A stretch of DNA of 64,000 nucleotides from Marinobacter denitrificans. GTDB lineage: Bacteria > Pseudomonadota > Gammaproteobacteria > Pseudomonadales > Oleiphilaceae. Position 1 is the stretch's first letter, and each line of letters starts with the position of its first letter. Shown in pieces: positions 9,640 to 19,060 of this stretch. The position numbers and the translations under genes were made by a program. Location: the NCBI RefSeq assembly GCF_008795955.1, contig NZ_VMHN01000002.1, forward strand, positions 310,001-374,000, given 5' to 3'. A model generated the notes under the pieces. The model was not told where the DNA came from and searched no databases. It worked only from the letters and a program-made list of their open reading frames with translations.

Positions 9640-10115
9640 CAGCACCGGTAAAAGTACTATTTGTCTGTCTCGGCAATATCTGCCGTTCCCCGAGTGCCGA
9701 GGGAGTTTTCCGTCAGGTGGTGCAACAGGCCGGACTTGATGACCGGATTACGATTGATTCCTGTGGCACCGGCAACTGGCATGTTGGCAAAGGCCCGGAC
9801 AGCCGGGCCATCGCGGCAGCACGTAAGCGCGGTATTGATATTGCCCCTCTGCGGGCACGCCAGTTCGACAGTGAGGACCTGGACCGGTTCGACCATGTGC
9901 TGGTGATGGACCGACAGAACCTGGCGGATGTGCGGGACGTCTGGCGCCAGAATGGAGGCACTGAGCCGGTGCTTTTTCTGCAGTTTGGCAGTTCCGGATA
10001 CGAGGAGGTGCCGGACCCCTATTATGGCGGTGAGCATGGTTTCGAGCACGTGCTGGACCTGATCAACGAAGCCAGTGAGGGACTTCTCCAGCATATACGG
10101 GAGCAGTTGGCTTGA
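9636..10115 (+). CDS. Low-molecular-weight protein-tyrosine phosphatase
   Basis: This 159-residue cytoplasmic enzyme hydrolyses phosphotyrosine. The P-loop CLGNICRS (C-x5-R) is at residues about 10-17 and the general-acid Asp is in the motif DPYYGG near 129; both are intact. It overlaps kdsB by 4 bp and murB by 4 bp. A phosphatase of this class sits between kdsB and murB in Pseudomonas too. In capsule systems (Wzb) such enzymes act on tyrosine autokinases, but no Wzc-type kinase is in this window, so its substrate is unknown. Confidence 0.93.
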   Translation: MTAPVKVLFVCLGNICRSPSAEGVFRQVVQQAGLDDRITIDSCGTGNWHVGKGPDSRAIAAARKRGIDIAPLRARQFDSEDLDRFDHVLVMDRQNLADVRDVWRQNGGTEPVLFLQFGSSGYEEVPDPYYGGEHGFEHVLDLINEASEGLLQHIREQLA

Positions 10116-11140
10116 ATAGCGAGCCACGGATCAGGGAGAACGTTTTTCTCGGCGACCTGAACAGCCTGGGCATCGCCGCGAGGGCACGGTATTTTGTGTC
10201 AGTGGCGTCCGTTGAGGCTCTTCAGCAGGCTCTGGACTGGGCCTCCACGAAGTCGGTGGAGTTGCTGATCCTCGGCGGTGGGAGCAATCTGGTGTTTGCG
10301 GGAGATTACCCGGGCCTGGTCATACGCATCGCCATTTCCCGCCGCTGCTGGGAGCATGTTGAGGGTGATGAGGCTACGCTGGTGCTGGGCGCAGGTGAGA
10401 ACTGGCATGAAAGTGTACTGTACGCCGCGTCCGTCGGTTACAGGGGCATTGAAAACCTGGCACTGATTCCCGGTACCGTTGGCGCGGCACCGGTTCAGAA
10501 CATTGGGGCTTATGGTACCGAGCTGCGGGATACCCTGGTGGAAGTCAGTGCCCTGGACCGACATAACGGCCACGAAATTACCCTCACCAACAGCCTGTGC
10601 CATTTCAGCTACCGTGACAGTGTATTCAAGCACGAGCCTGGTCGCTACGTTATTACCACCGTTCGTCTGAGGTTGTCCCGTTCCCGGCCATTTTCTCTCG
10701 AATACCGAGACCTTGCGGAATATTTCGAAGGCCACGGCACCCAAGACCTGACGCCTCTGGATGTGGCCAGAGGCGTAATGGCGGTCAGGCGGCGCAAGCT
10801 GCCTGACCCCGCGCAATTGCCAAACGCCGGCAGTTTTTTCAAGAATCCGGTGGTGCCTCTGGAAACCTGGCATGCCCTACAGAAATCCTACCCGGACATT
10901 GCCGGCTATCCGGGCGATGACAGTGCCAAAGTGGCGGCGGCCTGGTTAATCGACAAGTGCGGCTGGAAGGGGTATCGCAATGGCAAGGTTGGGGTTCACA
11001 ACCGGCAGGCGCTGGTACTGGTGAACCATTCCCATGGCAATGGCCAGGATGTGCTGGCACTGGCAGACAGGATTCGCAGTGATGTCCATGCGCGCTTTGG
11101 TATCGCGCTGGAAATGGAGCCGGGAGTGGTTGGCGGCTAG
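10112..11140 (+). CDS. murB: UDP-N-acetylenolpyruvoylglucosamine reductase MurB
   Basis: MurB reduces UDP-GlcNAc-enolpyruvate to UDP-MurNAc with NADPH and FAD in cytoplasmic peptidoglycan synthesis. The 342-residue product has the FAD-binding part LLILGGGSNLVF near 52-63, the stretch GIENLALIPGTVGAAPVQNIGAYG near 112, and the reductase motif PNAGSFFKNP near 235. This is the long E. coli-like form. The TTG at 10112 overlaps the stop of the preceding gene (TTGA); no better start is seen downstream before the conserved region. The gene ends 45 bp from the convergent proS. Confidence 0.96.
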   Translation: MNSEPRIRENVFLGDLNSLGIAARARYFVSVASVEALQQALDWASTKSVELLILGGGSNLVFAGDYPGLVIRIAISRRCWEHVEGDEATLVLGAGENWHESVLYAASVGYRGIENLALIPGTVGAAPVQNIGAYGTELRDTLVEVSALDRHNGHEITLTNSLCHFSYRDSVFKHEPGRYVITTVRLRLSRSRPFSLEYRDLAEYFEGHGTQDLTPLDVARGVMAVRRRKLPDPAQLPNAGSFFKNPVVPLETWHALQKSYPDIAGYPGDDSAKVAAAWLIDKCGWKGYRNGKVGVHNRQALVLVNHSHGNGQDVLALADRIRSDVHARFGIALEMEPGVVGG

Positions 11141-11185
11141 CCAGGATGAACCACTCCCGCTTTACAGAGGCCCTGGAACGAGCCC

Positions 11186-12919
11186 TCAGAGACCGTTACG
11201 GGGTGAAGCGCTGATCAGGAAGGGGAGCACTTCTGCCAACGGAACATCCTGCTTGTCTTCATCGCGGCGGCCCTTGTACTCCAGGGTTTCCGCAGCCAGG
11301 CCCCGCTCAGATACCACGAAGCGGTGAGGAATACCGATCAGCTCCATGTCCGCAAACTTCACACCGGGCCGCTCGTTGCGGTCATCCAGCAGAACATCAA
11401 AGCCTGCCTGACGAAGCTGTTCGTAAAGTTTTTCACCCGCATCCATTACTGCCGGTGACTTGTGGGCGTTCAACGTCACAATGGACACCTCGAACGGGGC
11501 AATAGCTTCCGGCCAGATGATGCCTTTGTCATCGTGGTTCTGTTCAATGGAAGCGGCCACAATCCGCGAAACACCAATTCCGTAGCATCCCATTTCCAGA
11601 ATGGCGCTCTTGCCGTTTTCATCAAGCACTGTGGCGTTCATGGCCTTGCTGTACTTGTTGCCCAGCTTGAAAATATGGCCCACCTCGATGCCGCGGCGGA
11701 TTTCCAGGGTGCCTTTGCCGTCGGGGCTGGGGTCGCCCTCCAGTACATTGCGAAGGTCTTCCACCCGCGCCAGGGGTACGTCGCGCTCCCAGTTTACGCC
11801 GGTCAGGTGGTAGCCCTCTTTGTTGGCACCACAGACAAAATCGGCCAGATGCGCTGCGCTGCGGTCGACAATCACCGGTACCGAAAGGTTCACAGGCCCG
11901 ATAGAGCCGGCCTTGCACCCAATGGCCTTCTCGATCTCTTCGTCGGTCGCCATGGTCAGCGGCTCGGCAACTCCGTGCAGCTGCTCTGCCTTGATATCGT
12001 TGAGGGTATGATCGCCCCGCAGGACCAAGGCTACCAGGCTGCTGTTTCCTTCGTCGTCTTCTTCCGCCCTGACCATCAGTGTCTTGACCGTGGCGCTGGC
12101 GTCAACGTTCAGGAAACCGGCAACGGCTTCAATGGTGCGTTGTTCCGGGGTTGCCACTTCCTTCATTTCCTGGGAAGGGGCCGGCCGCTCGCCAGCGGGC
12201 GCGACGGCTTCGGCCTTCTCGATATTGGCAGCGTAGTCGCTGGCAGTACTGAAAACGATAGCGTCTTCGCCGGAAGAGGCGAGAACATGGAACTCATGGG
12301 AAGCGCTGCCGCCAATGGCTCCGGAGTCTGCTTCCACCGGGCGGTAATCCAGTCCCAGGCGATCAAAAATGGCGCAGTAGGTACGATGCATTACCTGATA
12401 GGTATCGTTCAGCGATTCTGCGTTCACATGGAAGGAGTAAGCGTCTTTCATGATGAACTCCCGGGCGCGCATTACGCCAAAACGTGGCCGTCGCTCATCA
12501 CGGAACTTGGTCTGGATCTGATAGAAATTCGCCGGCAGTTCCTTGTAGCTGTTGAGTTCATTGCGGATCAGGTCGGTGATAACCTCTTCGTGGGTAGGCC
12601 CAAAGCAGAACTCACGGCCATGGCGATCATTCATCCGCAGCAACTCGCCACCGTACTGCTCCCAGCGGCCGGATTCCTGCCAGAGTTCGGCGGGCTGCAC
12701 CGCAGGCATCAATACTTCCTGGGCGCCGCTCTTGTCCATTTCCTCCCGCACGATTCGTTCAACCTTGCGTAGTACCCTGAGCCCTATTGGCAGCCAGGAG
12801 TAAAGGCCGGCGGCCAGTTTGCGGATCATCCCCGCCCTGAGCATCATCTGATGGCTGATGATTTCGGCATCTGCAGGCGTTTCTTTCTGGGTGGCAATCA
12901 GGTAACGGCTTGCTCGCAT
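11186..12919 (-). CDS. proS: Prolyl-tRNA synthetase ProS
   Basis: ProS charges tRNA-Pro. The 577-residue product is the bacterial form: a class II catalytic core (motif 2 region [16 protein letters not shown] near residue 140), a YbaK-like editing insertion (about 225-380) that removes Ala-tRNA-Pro, and the C-terminal anticodon-binding domain (about 475-577). Length matches E. coli (572). The ATG at 12919 begins [15 protein letters not shown], usual for the family. It is divergent from the thioesterase gene; the 108-bp gap must hold both promoters. Confidence 0.97.
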   Translation of the reverse strand: MRASRYLIATQKETPADAEIISHQMMLRAGMIRKLAAGLYSWLPIGLRVLRKVERIVREEMDKSGAQEVLMPAVQPAELWQESGRWEQYGGELLRMNDRHGREFCFGPTHEEVITDLIRNELNSYKELPANFYQIQTKFRDERRPRFGVMRAREFIMKDAYSFHVNAESLNDTYQVMHRTYCAIFDRLGLDYRPVEADSGAIGGSASHEFHVLASSGEDAIVFSTASDYAANIEKAEAVAPAGERPAPSQEMKEVATPEQRTIEAVAGFLNVDASATVKTLMVRAEEDDEGNSSLVALVLRGDHTLNDIKAEQLHGVAEPLTMATDEEIEKAIGCKAGSIGPVNLSVPVIVDRSAAHLADFVCGANKEGYHLTGVNWERDVPLARVEDLRNVLEGDPSPDGKGTLEIRRGIEVGHIFKLGNKYSKAMNATVLDENGKSAILEMGCYGIGVSRIVAASIEQNHDDKGIIWPEAIAPFEVSIVTLNAHKSPAVMDAGEKLYEQLRQAGFDVLLDDRNERPGVKFADMELIGIPHRFVVSERGLAAETLEYKGRRDEDKQDVPLAEVLPFLISASPRNGL

Positions 12920-13027
12920 GGTGTTATCCGTAAACAGTTGAAAAGGGATTCTTTATTAATTACGTGGTGGCCGCTATTGTACGGAGCGTTTACCACAAGG
13001 TACAGATGGACAAAGGGAGAGTAGTGA

Positions 13028-13456
13028 ATGACCCTCACCGCGGCGGAAGTGGAAGCAGTCATACGCGCCGGAGTGCCCATGGCGGAAGATATCGGTTTTA
13101 CTGTCGACGAGGCCGGAAACGAGGGCTATGCCCGCACCCGCCTGATTTTCTCGGAGCGGCTGATCCGCCCTGGGGGCACCCTGTCCGGCCCGGTCCAGAT
13201 GGCCCTGGCGGATGCGTCGATGTATGCGGCCGTGATGGCCGCTCTCGGCAAGGTGGAAATGGCGGTAACCAGCAACCTGTCCATTAACTTTCTGCATAAG
13301 CCGGCGCCGGCCGATCTGATCGGCGAGGCCACCGTTCTGCGCATGGGGAGGCGGATTGCGTTCTGTGAAGTCCGACTGCTGTCCGGGGAAGGGAATGACC
13401 AGCAACTGGTCGCCCACGTTACTGGCAGCTATGCTTTACCCTATAACTGCGACTGA
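13028..13456 (+). CDS. PaaI-type hotdog-fold thioesterase
   Basis: This 142-residue protein has one hotdog domain. The motif RPGGTLSGPVQMALADASMY near residues 47-66 is the helix region of PaaI-type acyl-CoA thioesterases, with the Asp of ADA as the likely catalytic residue. The substrate cannot be read from sequence. The next gene, a TetR regulator, starts 9 bp downstream in the same direction, so the two likely form a unit, perhaps controlling some acyl-CoA turnover. The ATG at 13028 has a GGGAGAG site about 5 bases upstream. Confidence 0.85.
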   Translation: MTLTAAEVEAVIRAGVPMAEDIGFTVDEAGNEGYARTRLIFSERLIRPGGTLSGPVQMALADASMYAAVMAALGKVEMAVTSNLSINFLHKPAPADLIGEATVLRMGRRIAFCEVRLLSGEGNDQQLVAHVTGSYALPYNCD

Positions 13457-13465
13457 AGAAGGGAT

Positions 13466-14080
13466 ATGACCGAAGAATCGACCAATGTGACACCCCGCCG
13501 TCAGCCAGTGCAGGCGCGAAGCCGGGAGCGGGTTGAAAGCATCCTCAGGCATGCAGCGTCGATCTTTCATGAGGTCGGTGTTGATGCCACCAGCATGTCT
13601 GCTATTGCCCGTCAGTCCGGTATGTCACTGGCTTCTCTCTATCGTTACTTCCCCAACAAGACCGCCATTGTGAAGGCCATTGCCGAGGACCATGTGAGCA
13701 GGATGGAGTCAGCGTTGAGACACCGGCTCGAAACCCTGGATCTTATGGAAGCGGTGGATGTGCTGGTTGACCAGTTTTACGAATTCTATCGGACCGAGCC
13801 GGCGTACTCCGCGATCTGGAGTGGCGTGGAATCCATGCCGGAATTGAGAGAGCTGGATATCCGGGAGCTATACAGCCATGCCCGCGATATGGATGCCCGC
13901 CTCAAGAGGGAGTGCCCTCATGTTCCGGACGCGCGGCGCTGGACGGCGTGTCTGATGCTGCCACGCTCTGTCGGTACAGTCCTCCGTCTTGCGGCTACAC
14001 TGCCGGAGCAACAGGCCCGCCTGATGGTCAGCGAACTCAAGAATATGGCGCGCGCCTATCTGGCTGAGCTGGTCCGGTAG
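13466..14080 (+). CDS. TetR family transcriptional regulator
   Basis: This 204-residue protein has an N-terminal TetR helix-turn-helix (about 18-65) with the pattern DATSMSAIARQSGMSLASLYRYFPNK; the C-terminal half is a ligand and dimer domain with no recognisable class. It lies 9 bp after the thioesterase gene and probably shares its transcript. A regulator of the thioesterase or of a distant acyl-CoA pathway is a reasonable inference only. It is convergent with the lrp-like gene (4-bp gap). Confidence 0.88.
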   Translation: MTEESTNVTPRRQPVQARSRERVESILRHAASIFHEVGVDATSMSAIARQSGMSLASLYRYFPNKTAIVKAIAEDHVSRMESALRHRLETLDLMEAVDVLVDQFYEFYRTEPAYSAIWSGVESMPELRELDIRELYSHARDMDARLKRECPHVPDARRWTACLMLPRSVGTVLRLAATLPEQQARLMVSELKNMARAYLAELVR

Positions 14081-14084
14081 CAGG

Positions 14085-14582
14085 TCAGGAAAGATACCCC
14101 AGGGGCAATGCCGTACTGTCAATCACCCGTCTCAGCACGAAACTTGAGTGCACGCCGCTGACGCCCTGAATGCGGGTGATGCGATTGAGCAGAAAGTGGT
14201 GATAGTGATCCATGTCCGGTACCACAACTTTCAGCATGTAGTCGGCATCCTGGCCTGTGATCAGATAGCATTCCTGTACTTCCGGGTACTCACCCACCTG
14301 CTTCTCGAAGGCATCGAAGCGCTCAGGCGTATGGCGGTCCATTCCGATCAGGATGATTGCGGTTAACGATAGCCCCAGCTTCTTATGGTCGAGAATCGTT
14401 ACTTGCCGGACAATAACCCCGGCTTCCTCAAGTGCGCGAACCCGTCGCAGGCAAGGGGAAGGTGAAAGACCTACTTTGTCCGCCAGTTCCTGATTGGTCA
14501 GGGAACCGTCCTGCTGCAATTGTTCGAGAATATTACGGTCAATCCTGTCGATTTTAACGAGTGATTTTGCTGTGGTTGACAT
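14085..14582 (-). CDS. lrp: Lrp/AsnC family regulator
   Basis: This 165-residue leucine-responsive-type regulator has an N-terminal helix-turn-helix (about 12-55, motif NQELADKVGLSPSPCLRR) and a C-terminal RAM ligand domain (about 75-155). The ATG at 14582 matches the usual N-terminus (KIDRIDRNILEQLQQDG); an in-frame upstream extension to 14723 has no support. It is divergent from leuA with a 145-bp AT-rich gap that includes a palindrome at 14609-14627. Lrp proteins typically repress their own gene and respond to leucine, which fits its position beside leuA. It could also be a specialised Lrp/AsnC member rather than global Lrp. Confidence 0.88.
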   Translation of the reverse strand: MSTTAKSLVKIDRIDRNILEQLQQDGSLTNQELADKVGLSPSPCLRRVRALEEAGVIVRQVTILDHKKLGLSLTAIILIGMDRHTPERFDAFEKQVGEYPEVQECYLITGQDADYMLKVVVPDMDHYHHFLLNRITRIQGVSGVHSSFVLRRVIDSTALPLGYLS

Positions 14583-14608
14583 AAAATGCCGTTTCCGTTG
14601 CATAAAAT

Positions 14609-14627
14609 AGAATAATATAGCTATTCT
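14609..14627. promoter_or_regulatory. Possible Lrp operator palindrome between lrp and leuA
   Basis: AGAATA-7-TATTCT is a 6+7+6 inverted repeat in an AT-rich stretch between the two divergent genes. With its flanks (TAG...CTA) it resembles the Lrp consensus YAGHAWATTWTDCTR, though one base longer. Control of lrp and/or leuA from here is inferred. Confidence 0.45.
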
Positions 14628-14727
14628 CTCGCTTCGATAGGCAAAAAAGCAATCATTTTCCCCAAATGCCGCGCTATCCTGTTTTACAGTCAATAGTTTC
14701 CAGTCTGAACAGCAAGGAATCACCCAA

Positions 14728-16428
14728 ATGGCCTTTGATCACCGTAAATATGTTGCGTTCACACCGGTGGCGAAAACCGATCGTCGCTGGCCCGATAAAG
14801 TCATTACCCGCGCACCGCGCTTTTGTGCCGTGGACCTTCGGGATGGCAATCAGGCGCTGGTGAAGCCCATGTCGGTGGCCCAGAAGCAGCGGATGTTCGA
14901 GTTACTGGTGAAGCTGGGATTCAAGGAAATCGAAATCGGCTTTCCAGCCGCAAGCCAGCCGGATTTCGACTTTTGCCGCAAGCTTATCGAAGAGGACAGG
15001 ATTCCCGACGACGTCCACATTCAGGTACTGACCCAGGCCCGGCCAGAGCTGATTGAGCGCACCTACGAGGCCATGAAGGGCGCTCGCAAGGCCATCGTGC
15101 ACGTATATAACTCAACGTCCACGGTCCAGCGCGAGCAGGTGTTTGGCATGGATCGGGCCGGTGTCAGGGATATAGCCGTGAACGGGGCCCGTTTGGTCAA
15201 GGCTCACGCTGAACAATACCCGGATACCGAGTGGACCTTCCAGTATTCACCGGAGAGCTTTACAGGCACCGAGCTGGACTACGCCGCAGAAGTGATTGAT
15301 GCAGTCAATGATGTGTGGCGTCCCGACCAGGGCCAGCCGGTAGTGATCAACCTGCCAGCCACCGTGGAAATGGCCACGCCGAACGTGTTCGCCGACCAGA
15401 TCGAGTGGATTTGCGACCATATCCGCTACCGTGAGCACATCAGCATCAGTGTTCACACTCACAACGATCGTGGCTGCGGTGTGGCTGCCGCCGAACTGGC
15501 CGTCATGGCCGGGGCTGATCGGGTGGAGGGCACTTTGATGGGCAACGGTGAGCGCACTGGCAATATGGACCTGGTGACCATGGCCATGAACCTCTATTCA
15601 CAAGGTGTGGACCCAACCGTAGACCTTTCGTGCATGGCAGAAATTACCGACGTGGTGGAAGCCTGTACCGAAATATCCACCCATCCACGACACCCCTATG
15701 CAGGTGAACTTGTGTTCACCGCTTTTTCTGGCAGTCACCAAGATGCGATCCGCAAGTGCCTGAGCAAGCGCAAGGACGGAGAGACCTGGCATGTGGCTTA
15801 CCTGCCAATTGATCCGCGGGATCTCGGTCGCCGCTATGAAGAGGTAGTCCGCATCAACAGCCAGTCCGGCAAAGGTGGTGTTGCCTATGTTCTCGAGAGA
15901 GACTACAACATCAGCCTGCCACGCTGGCTGCAGATCGAATTCAGCAAGCTGGTGCAGCACGAGGCGGAAACCAACGGCGGGGAAATCGACTCGCTGACCA
16001 TTCACTGGCTGTTCGAAGAGCGGTACCTGAAGGTGATCGAAGCCTGGGAGCTGAGGTCCTACGACCTCCACCGGGATGACGAAGGCGTTACCGCCACCGT
16101 CAGTATTGGCACGGCGGAGGATCCCGTCACCCTTAAGGGGCACGGGCTTGGTGCGGTGGAGGCGGTTTCAGCGGCGCTTGAGGCAGAATATGGTGTGTCG
16201 CTGGCGGTCGAGGCCTACGATGAATTTGCACTGGGCGAAGGCACCAACGCCAATGCGCTGGCGTGCATCCGGGTGACCGTTAACGGCCAGCACTGCAGCG
16301 CGGCGGCCCTGGCGGAGGACACCACGTCTGCTACGCTCCAGGCTCTGTTTTCGGCAGTTGCCCAGATGGTGGGTGCGGATCGCAAGCACAGGGTTGGCAA
16401 TGAAGAGGCGTTGGAAGAAGGGGCCTGA
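14728..16428 (+). CDS. leuA: 2-isopropylmalate synthase LeuA (long form)
   Basis: LeuA condenses acetyl-CoA with 2-oxoisovalerate, the first committed step of leucine synthesis. The 566-residue product is the long (type 2) form. Near residue 30 it has FCAVDLRDGNQAL, the catalytic HMG-CoA-lyase-like signature; SVHTHNDRGCGVAAAE near 243 is the metal-binding region. The C-terminal LeuA dimer domain (about 430-560), which binds leucine for feedback control, is intact. It stands alone, not with leuBCD, and is followed by a strong terminator. An AAGGAAT site precedes the ATG by about 7 bases. Confidence 0.96.
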   Translation: MAFDHRKYVAFTPVAKTDRRWPDKVITRAPRFCAVDLRDGNQALVKPMSVAQKQRMFELLVKLGFKEIEIGFPAASQPDFDFCRKLIEEDRIPDDVHIQVLTQARPELIERTYEAMKGARKAIVHVYNSTSTVQREQVFGMDRAGVRDIAVNGARLVKAHAEQYPDTEWTFQYSPESFTGTELDYAAEVIDAVNDVWRPDQGQPVVINLPATVEMATPNVFADQIEWICDHIRYREHISISVHTHNDRGCGVAAAELAVMAGADRVEGTLMGNGERTGNMDLVTMAMNLYSQGVDPTVDLSCMAEITDVVEACTEISTHPRHPYAGELVFTAFSGSHQDAIRKCLSKRKDGETWHVAYLPIDPRDLGRRYEEVVRINSQSGKGGVAYVLERDYNISLPRWLQIEFSKLVQHEAETNGGEIDSLTIHWLFEERYLKVIEAWELRSYDLHRDDEGVTATVSIGTAEDPVTLKGHGLGAVEAVSAALEAEYGVSLAVEAYDEFALGEGTNANALACIRVTVNGQHCSAAALAEDTTSATLQALFSAVAQMVGADRKHRVGNEEALEEGA

Positions 16429-16433
16429 AAAAG

Positions 16434-16459
16434 AAAAAGCCGGCGTTGGCCGGCTTTTT
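16434..16459 (+). terminator. Rho-independent terminator after leuA
   Basis: An 11-bp stem (AAAAAGCCGGC / GCCGGCTTTTT) with a GTTG loop, ending in a T run, lies 5 bp after the leuA stop. Confidence 0.9.
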
Positions 16460-16506
16460 CATATTCCCTGTGCCCGTGAGGGGCATAGGGCGGGGTCGCG
16501 TAAACC

Positions 16507-16719
16507 TCAGACCGGGGTTACGTTTTCCGCCTGGGGGCCTTTCGGTCCCTGTGTAACGGTAAACTGCACCTGCTGGCCTTCGGTCAGGGTGCGGAATCCG
16601 CTGGAGTTAATTGCACTGTAGTGGACGAATACGTCGCTGCCACCGTCCTGGGCGATGAAGCCAAAGCCCTTTGACTCGTTAAACCACTTCACGTGGCCTG
16701 TTTTTGTATCATCTGACAT
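16507..16719 (-). CDS. Cold-shock domain protein (CspA family)
   Basis: This 70-residue single cold-shock domain protein binds single-stranded RNA or DNA. Both nucleic-acid-binding motifs are present: KGFGFI (RNP1, about 17-22) and VFVHYS (RNP2, about 30-35). The ATG at 16719 has a strong AGGAAAG site 5 bases upstream; a longer in-frame start at 16755 lacks support. A very good promoter about 200 bases upstream implies a leader of about 190 nt, as in cold-inducible csp genes. Which Csp paralogue it is cannot be said. Confidence 0.95.
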   Translation of the reverse strand: MSDDTKTGHVKWFNESKGFGFIAQDGGSDVFVHYSAINSSGFRTLTEGQQVQFTVTQGPKGPQAENVTPV

Positions 16720-16910
16720 TGATCTTTCCTGTATTTCCGAGATTTTTGCCCTCACGGGACCGTCGGCACTCTTGTCGGGTCCCCTGTTGGGTTACCGCGC
16801 CGGATTACCGATGCTGCAAAAATCCAGAAAGTACTGAGGAAAGGGGCAACGAAGAGCACTTCGGCAGGACGTTGAAACGCATTCACAAAATACCGCTGTA
16901 TTTTCACAGC
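16720..16910 (-). promoter_or_regulatory. Predicted long 5' leader of the cold-shock gene
   Basis: From the predicted start near 16910 to the ATG is about 190 nt with no reading frame. The leader begins with a hairpin GCTGT-6-ACAGC (16895-16910) and has a second stem GGGACC/GGTCCC (16756-16783) upstream of the ribosome site. Length and structure resemble cspA-type leaders that act as RNA thermosensors. This is inferred from the promoter position. Confidence 0.55.
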
Positions 16911-16916
16911 ATTTTC

Positions 16917-16944
16917 AGTATAGACCGAGCTGGGAGTCCGTCAA
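16917..16944 (-). promoter_or_regulatory. Sigma-70 promoter of the cold-shock gene
   Basis: TTGACG, a 16-bp spacer and TATACT on the reverse strand, with an A/T-rich tract just upstream that could act as an UP element. The region 16945-17077 beyond it is AT-rich and holds no gene. Confidence 0.75.
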
Positions 16945-17077
16945 CGCTTTTTTTAATACTTTATTCAAGTTTTTTAAGCCGCAAAAACAACAAGTTGTAA
17001 TAAGCTTGTCACCAAACCGAAGCTTTGCCAGTTGACAGGCTCCGGTTGGTGACAATGCGTGGCGATCGCGGGTTGTT

Positions 17078-18961
17078 TCAGTGTTTGAATTGCTGGCTGA
17101 TTTCTTCCAGTATCGCCGGATCATCAATGGTGCTGGGCACAGCGTATTCCTCACCATCTGCAATCTGGCGGATGACCCGGCGCAGAATCTTGCCAGACCG
17201 CGTTTTTGGCAACCGGTCCACCACCAGAGCCCTGCGGAAGCAGGCTATGGCACCAATCTTCTCACGAACCATCTCGATCAGTTCGTCTTCAAGCTCGTCA
17301 TGATCGATGGTTGCTCCGTCCTTGATCAGTACCAGGCCAATCGGAATCTGACCTTTCATTTCATCGTGGGCGCCTACCACACAGCATTCGGCAATCGCGG
17401 GGTGTGAGGCAACAACTTCTTCCATTTCGCCGGTTGAAAGCCGGTGCCCGGCCACATTGATGACATCGTCGGTCCGCCCCATGACAAACACATAGCCGTC
17501 GTCATCGATATAGCCACCATCTCCGGAACTGTAGAAGCCCTGGATGGGGTCCAGATAGGTCTTGCGGAAGCGGGCGTCATCGCCCCACACGGTGGTCATG
17601 CAACCCGGTGGCAAGGGCAACCTGACAGCAATCTGGCCCTGCTCGCCAGCGGGAACCTGGCTGCCCTCCATATCCACCACCTGCACGTTGTAGCCGGGTG
17701 AGGGTACCGTGGCAGACCCCGGTTTTGTCTGCATCATTTCGATGCCCACCGGATTGCAACAGATGGCCCAGCCGGTCTCGGTCTGCCACCAGTGGTCAAG
17801 GATTGGCAGGCGGGTGTGTTCCTTGAGCCATTCGTAAGTAGGAGGGTCCAGTCGTTCCCCGGCCAGGAAGATACGTTTCAGTGAGCTGATGTCGTATCGC
17901 GACAGCTGATCGGCTTCGGGGTCTTCCTTTCGAACCGCGCGGAACGCCGTAGGCGCTGTAAACAGCAGTTTGACGCCGTGGTCCTGGACAACACGCCAGA
18001 ACGCGCCGGCGTCCGGTGTTTTGACCGGCTTGCCTTCGTAAAGGATGGTTGTGCACCCGGCGAACAGGGGCGCGTAAACAATGTAGCTGTGACCAACCAC
18101 CCAGCCTACATCCGAGGCCGCCCAGTAAACGTCGCCAGGGCTGGCGTCGTAAACCAGTTGCATACTGTAGCGCAGCGCCACTGCGTGGCCACCGTTATCC
18201 CGGACAACGCCTTTGGGCTTACCGGTGGTGCCGGAAGTGTAGAGGATATACAGCGGGTCGGTGGCTTTTACCGGTACCGGGTCGACGGGGTTGGCCTGGG
18301 CCATGAGCTCGCTCCAGTCAAAATCCCGGCCGTTCGTGAGTTCAGCTCGCACCTGTGGCCGCTGGAAAACAATGCAGCATTCCGGTTTATGGTCTGCCTG
18401 CTCTATCGCCTTGTCCACCAGCGGTTTGTACTCAATAACCTTCTTCACTTCGATACCGCAAGAGGCAGTAATGAGAGCCTTGGGTGTGGCATCGTTGATA
18501 CGAACCGCCAGTTCGTGTGCGGCAAAGCCTCCAAAAACCACCGAATGGATGGCGCCAATGCGCGCACAGCCAAGCATGGCAATCACGGCTTCCGGCACCA
18601 TGGGCATGTAGATGATTACCCGGTCACCCTTGGTAATACCCCGATCCTGAAGCACACCGGCAAAGGTGGCCACGGCACGGGTAAGTTCATTATAGGTGTA
18701 GGACTGGGTGGTGCCGGTAACGGGGGAGTCGTAAATCAGAGCTTTCTGCTCACCGCGACCGGCACGGATGTTGGCGTCAAGAGCAACATCCGAGGTGTTC
18801 AGGACACCGTCCGGGAACCACTGGCCATGTCCGTTATCGGTTGGTGTCCAGATGGTCTTGGGCGGTTCAATCCAGTCAATGGCAGACGCTTTCTCGCGCC
18901 AGAATTCCTCAGGCCGGTCGATGGATTGCCTGAATTCGGAGTGGTAGTCCATAACATCCAC
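17078..18961 (-). CDS. prpE: Propionyl-CoA/acetyl-CoA synthetase (PrpE-like)
   Basis: This AMP-forming acyl-CoA synthetase makes propionyl-CoA (or acetyl-CoA) from the free acid, ATP and CoA. The 627-residue product has an N-terminal ACAS domain, the P-loop YTSGTTGKPKGVVRDNGGHA near residue 245, the motif WWQTETGW near 400, and the catalytic-Lys region LPKTRSGKILRR near 593, where acetylation often inhibits the enzyme. The length and the VVRDNGGHA variant fit PrpE rather than Acs, but substrate preference is inferred. It is not next to methylcitrate-cycle genes. The ATG has GAGGTGG immediately upstream. Confidence 0.85.
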   Translation of the reverse strand: MDVMDYHSEFRQSIDRPEEFWREKASAIDWIEPPKTIWTPTDNGHGQWFPDGVLNTSDVALDANIRAGRGEQKALIYDSPVTGTTQSYTYNELTRAVATFAGVLQDRGITKGDRVIIYMPMVPEAVIAMLGCARIGAIHSVVFGGFAAHELAVRINDATPKALITASCGIEVKKVIEYKPLVDKAIEQADHKPECCIVFQRPQVRAELTNGRDFDWSELMAQANPVDPVPVKATDPLYILYTSGTTGKPKGVVRDNGGHAVALRYSMQLVYDASPGDVYWAASDVGWVVGHSYIVYAPLFAGCTTILYEGKPVKTPDAGAFWRVVQDHGVKLLFTAPTAFRAVRKEDPEADQLSRYDISSLKRIFLAGERLDPPTYEWLKEHTRLPILDHWWQTETGWAICCNPVGIEMMQTKPGSATVPSPGYNVQVVDMEGSQVPAGEQGQIAVRLPLPPGCMTTVWGDDARFRKTYLDPIQGFYSSGDGGYIDDDGYVFVMGRTDDVINVAGHRLSTGEMEEVVASHPAIAECCVVGAHDEMKGQIPIGLVLIKDGATIDHDELEDELIEMVREKIGAIACFRRALVVDRLPKTRSGKILRRVIRQIADGEEYAVPSTIDDPAILEEISQQFKH

Positions 18962-19060
18962 CTCGTAGAGTTGTTGTTGTGTGGGGCGTTTCTCACAACT
19001 GTAAGCGGTTTGAGGTGCAGGACTACTAGACCATAGGCTAACTTTCTGTCTTTTTTGCGA

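Noticed and set aside
11462..12772. A 436-codon open frame opposite proS
   Set aside because: It is the antisense of a conserved aminoacyl-tRNA synthetase, with no motif of its own.
17978..19036. A 352-codon frame opposite the acyl-CoA synthetase
   Set aside because: It is antisense to a clear enzyme gene and has no recognisable content.
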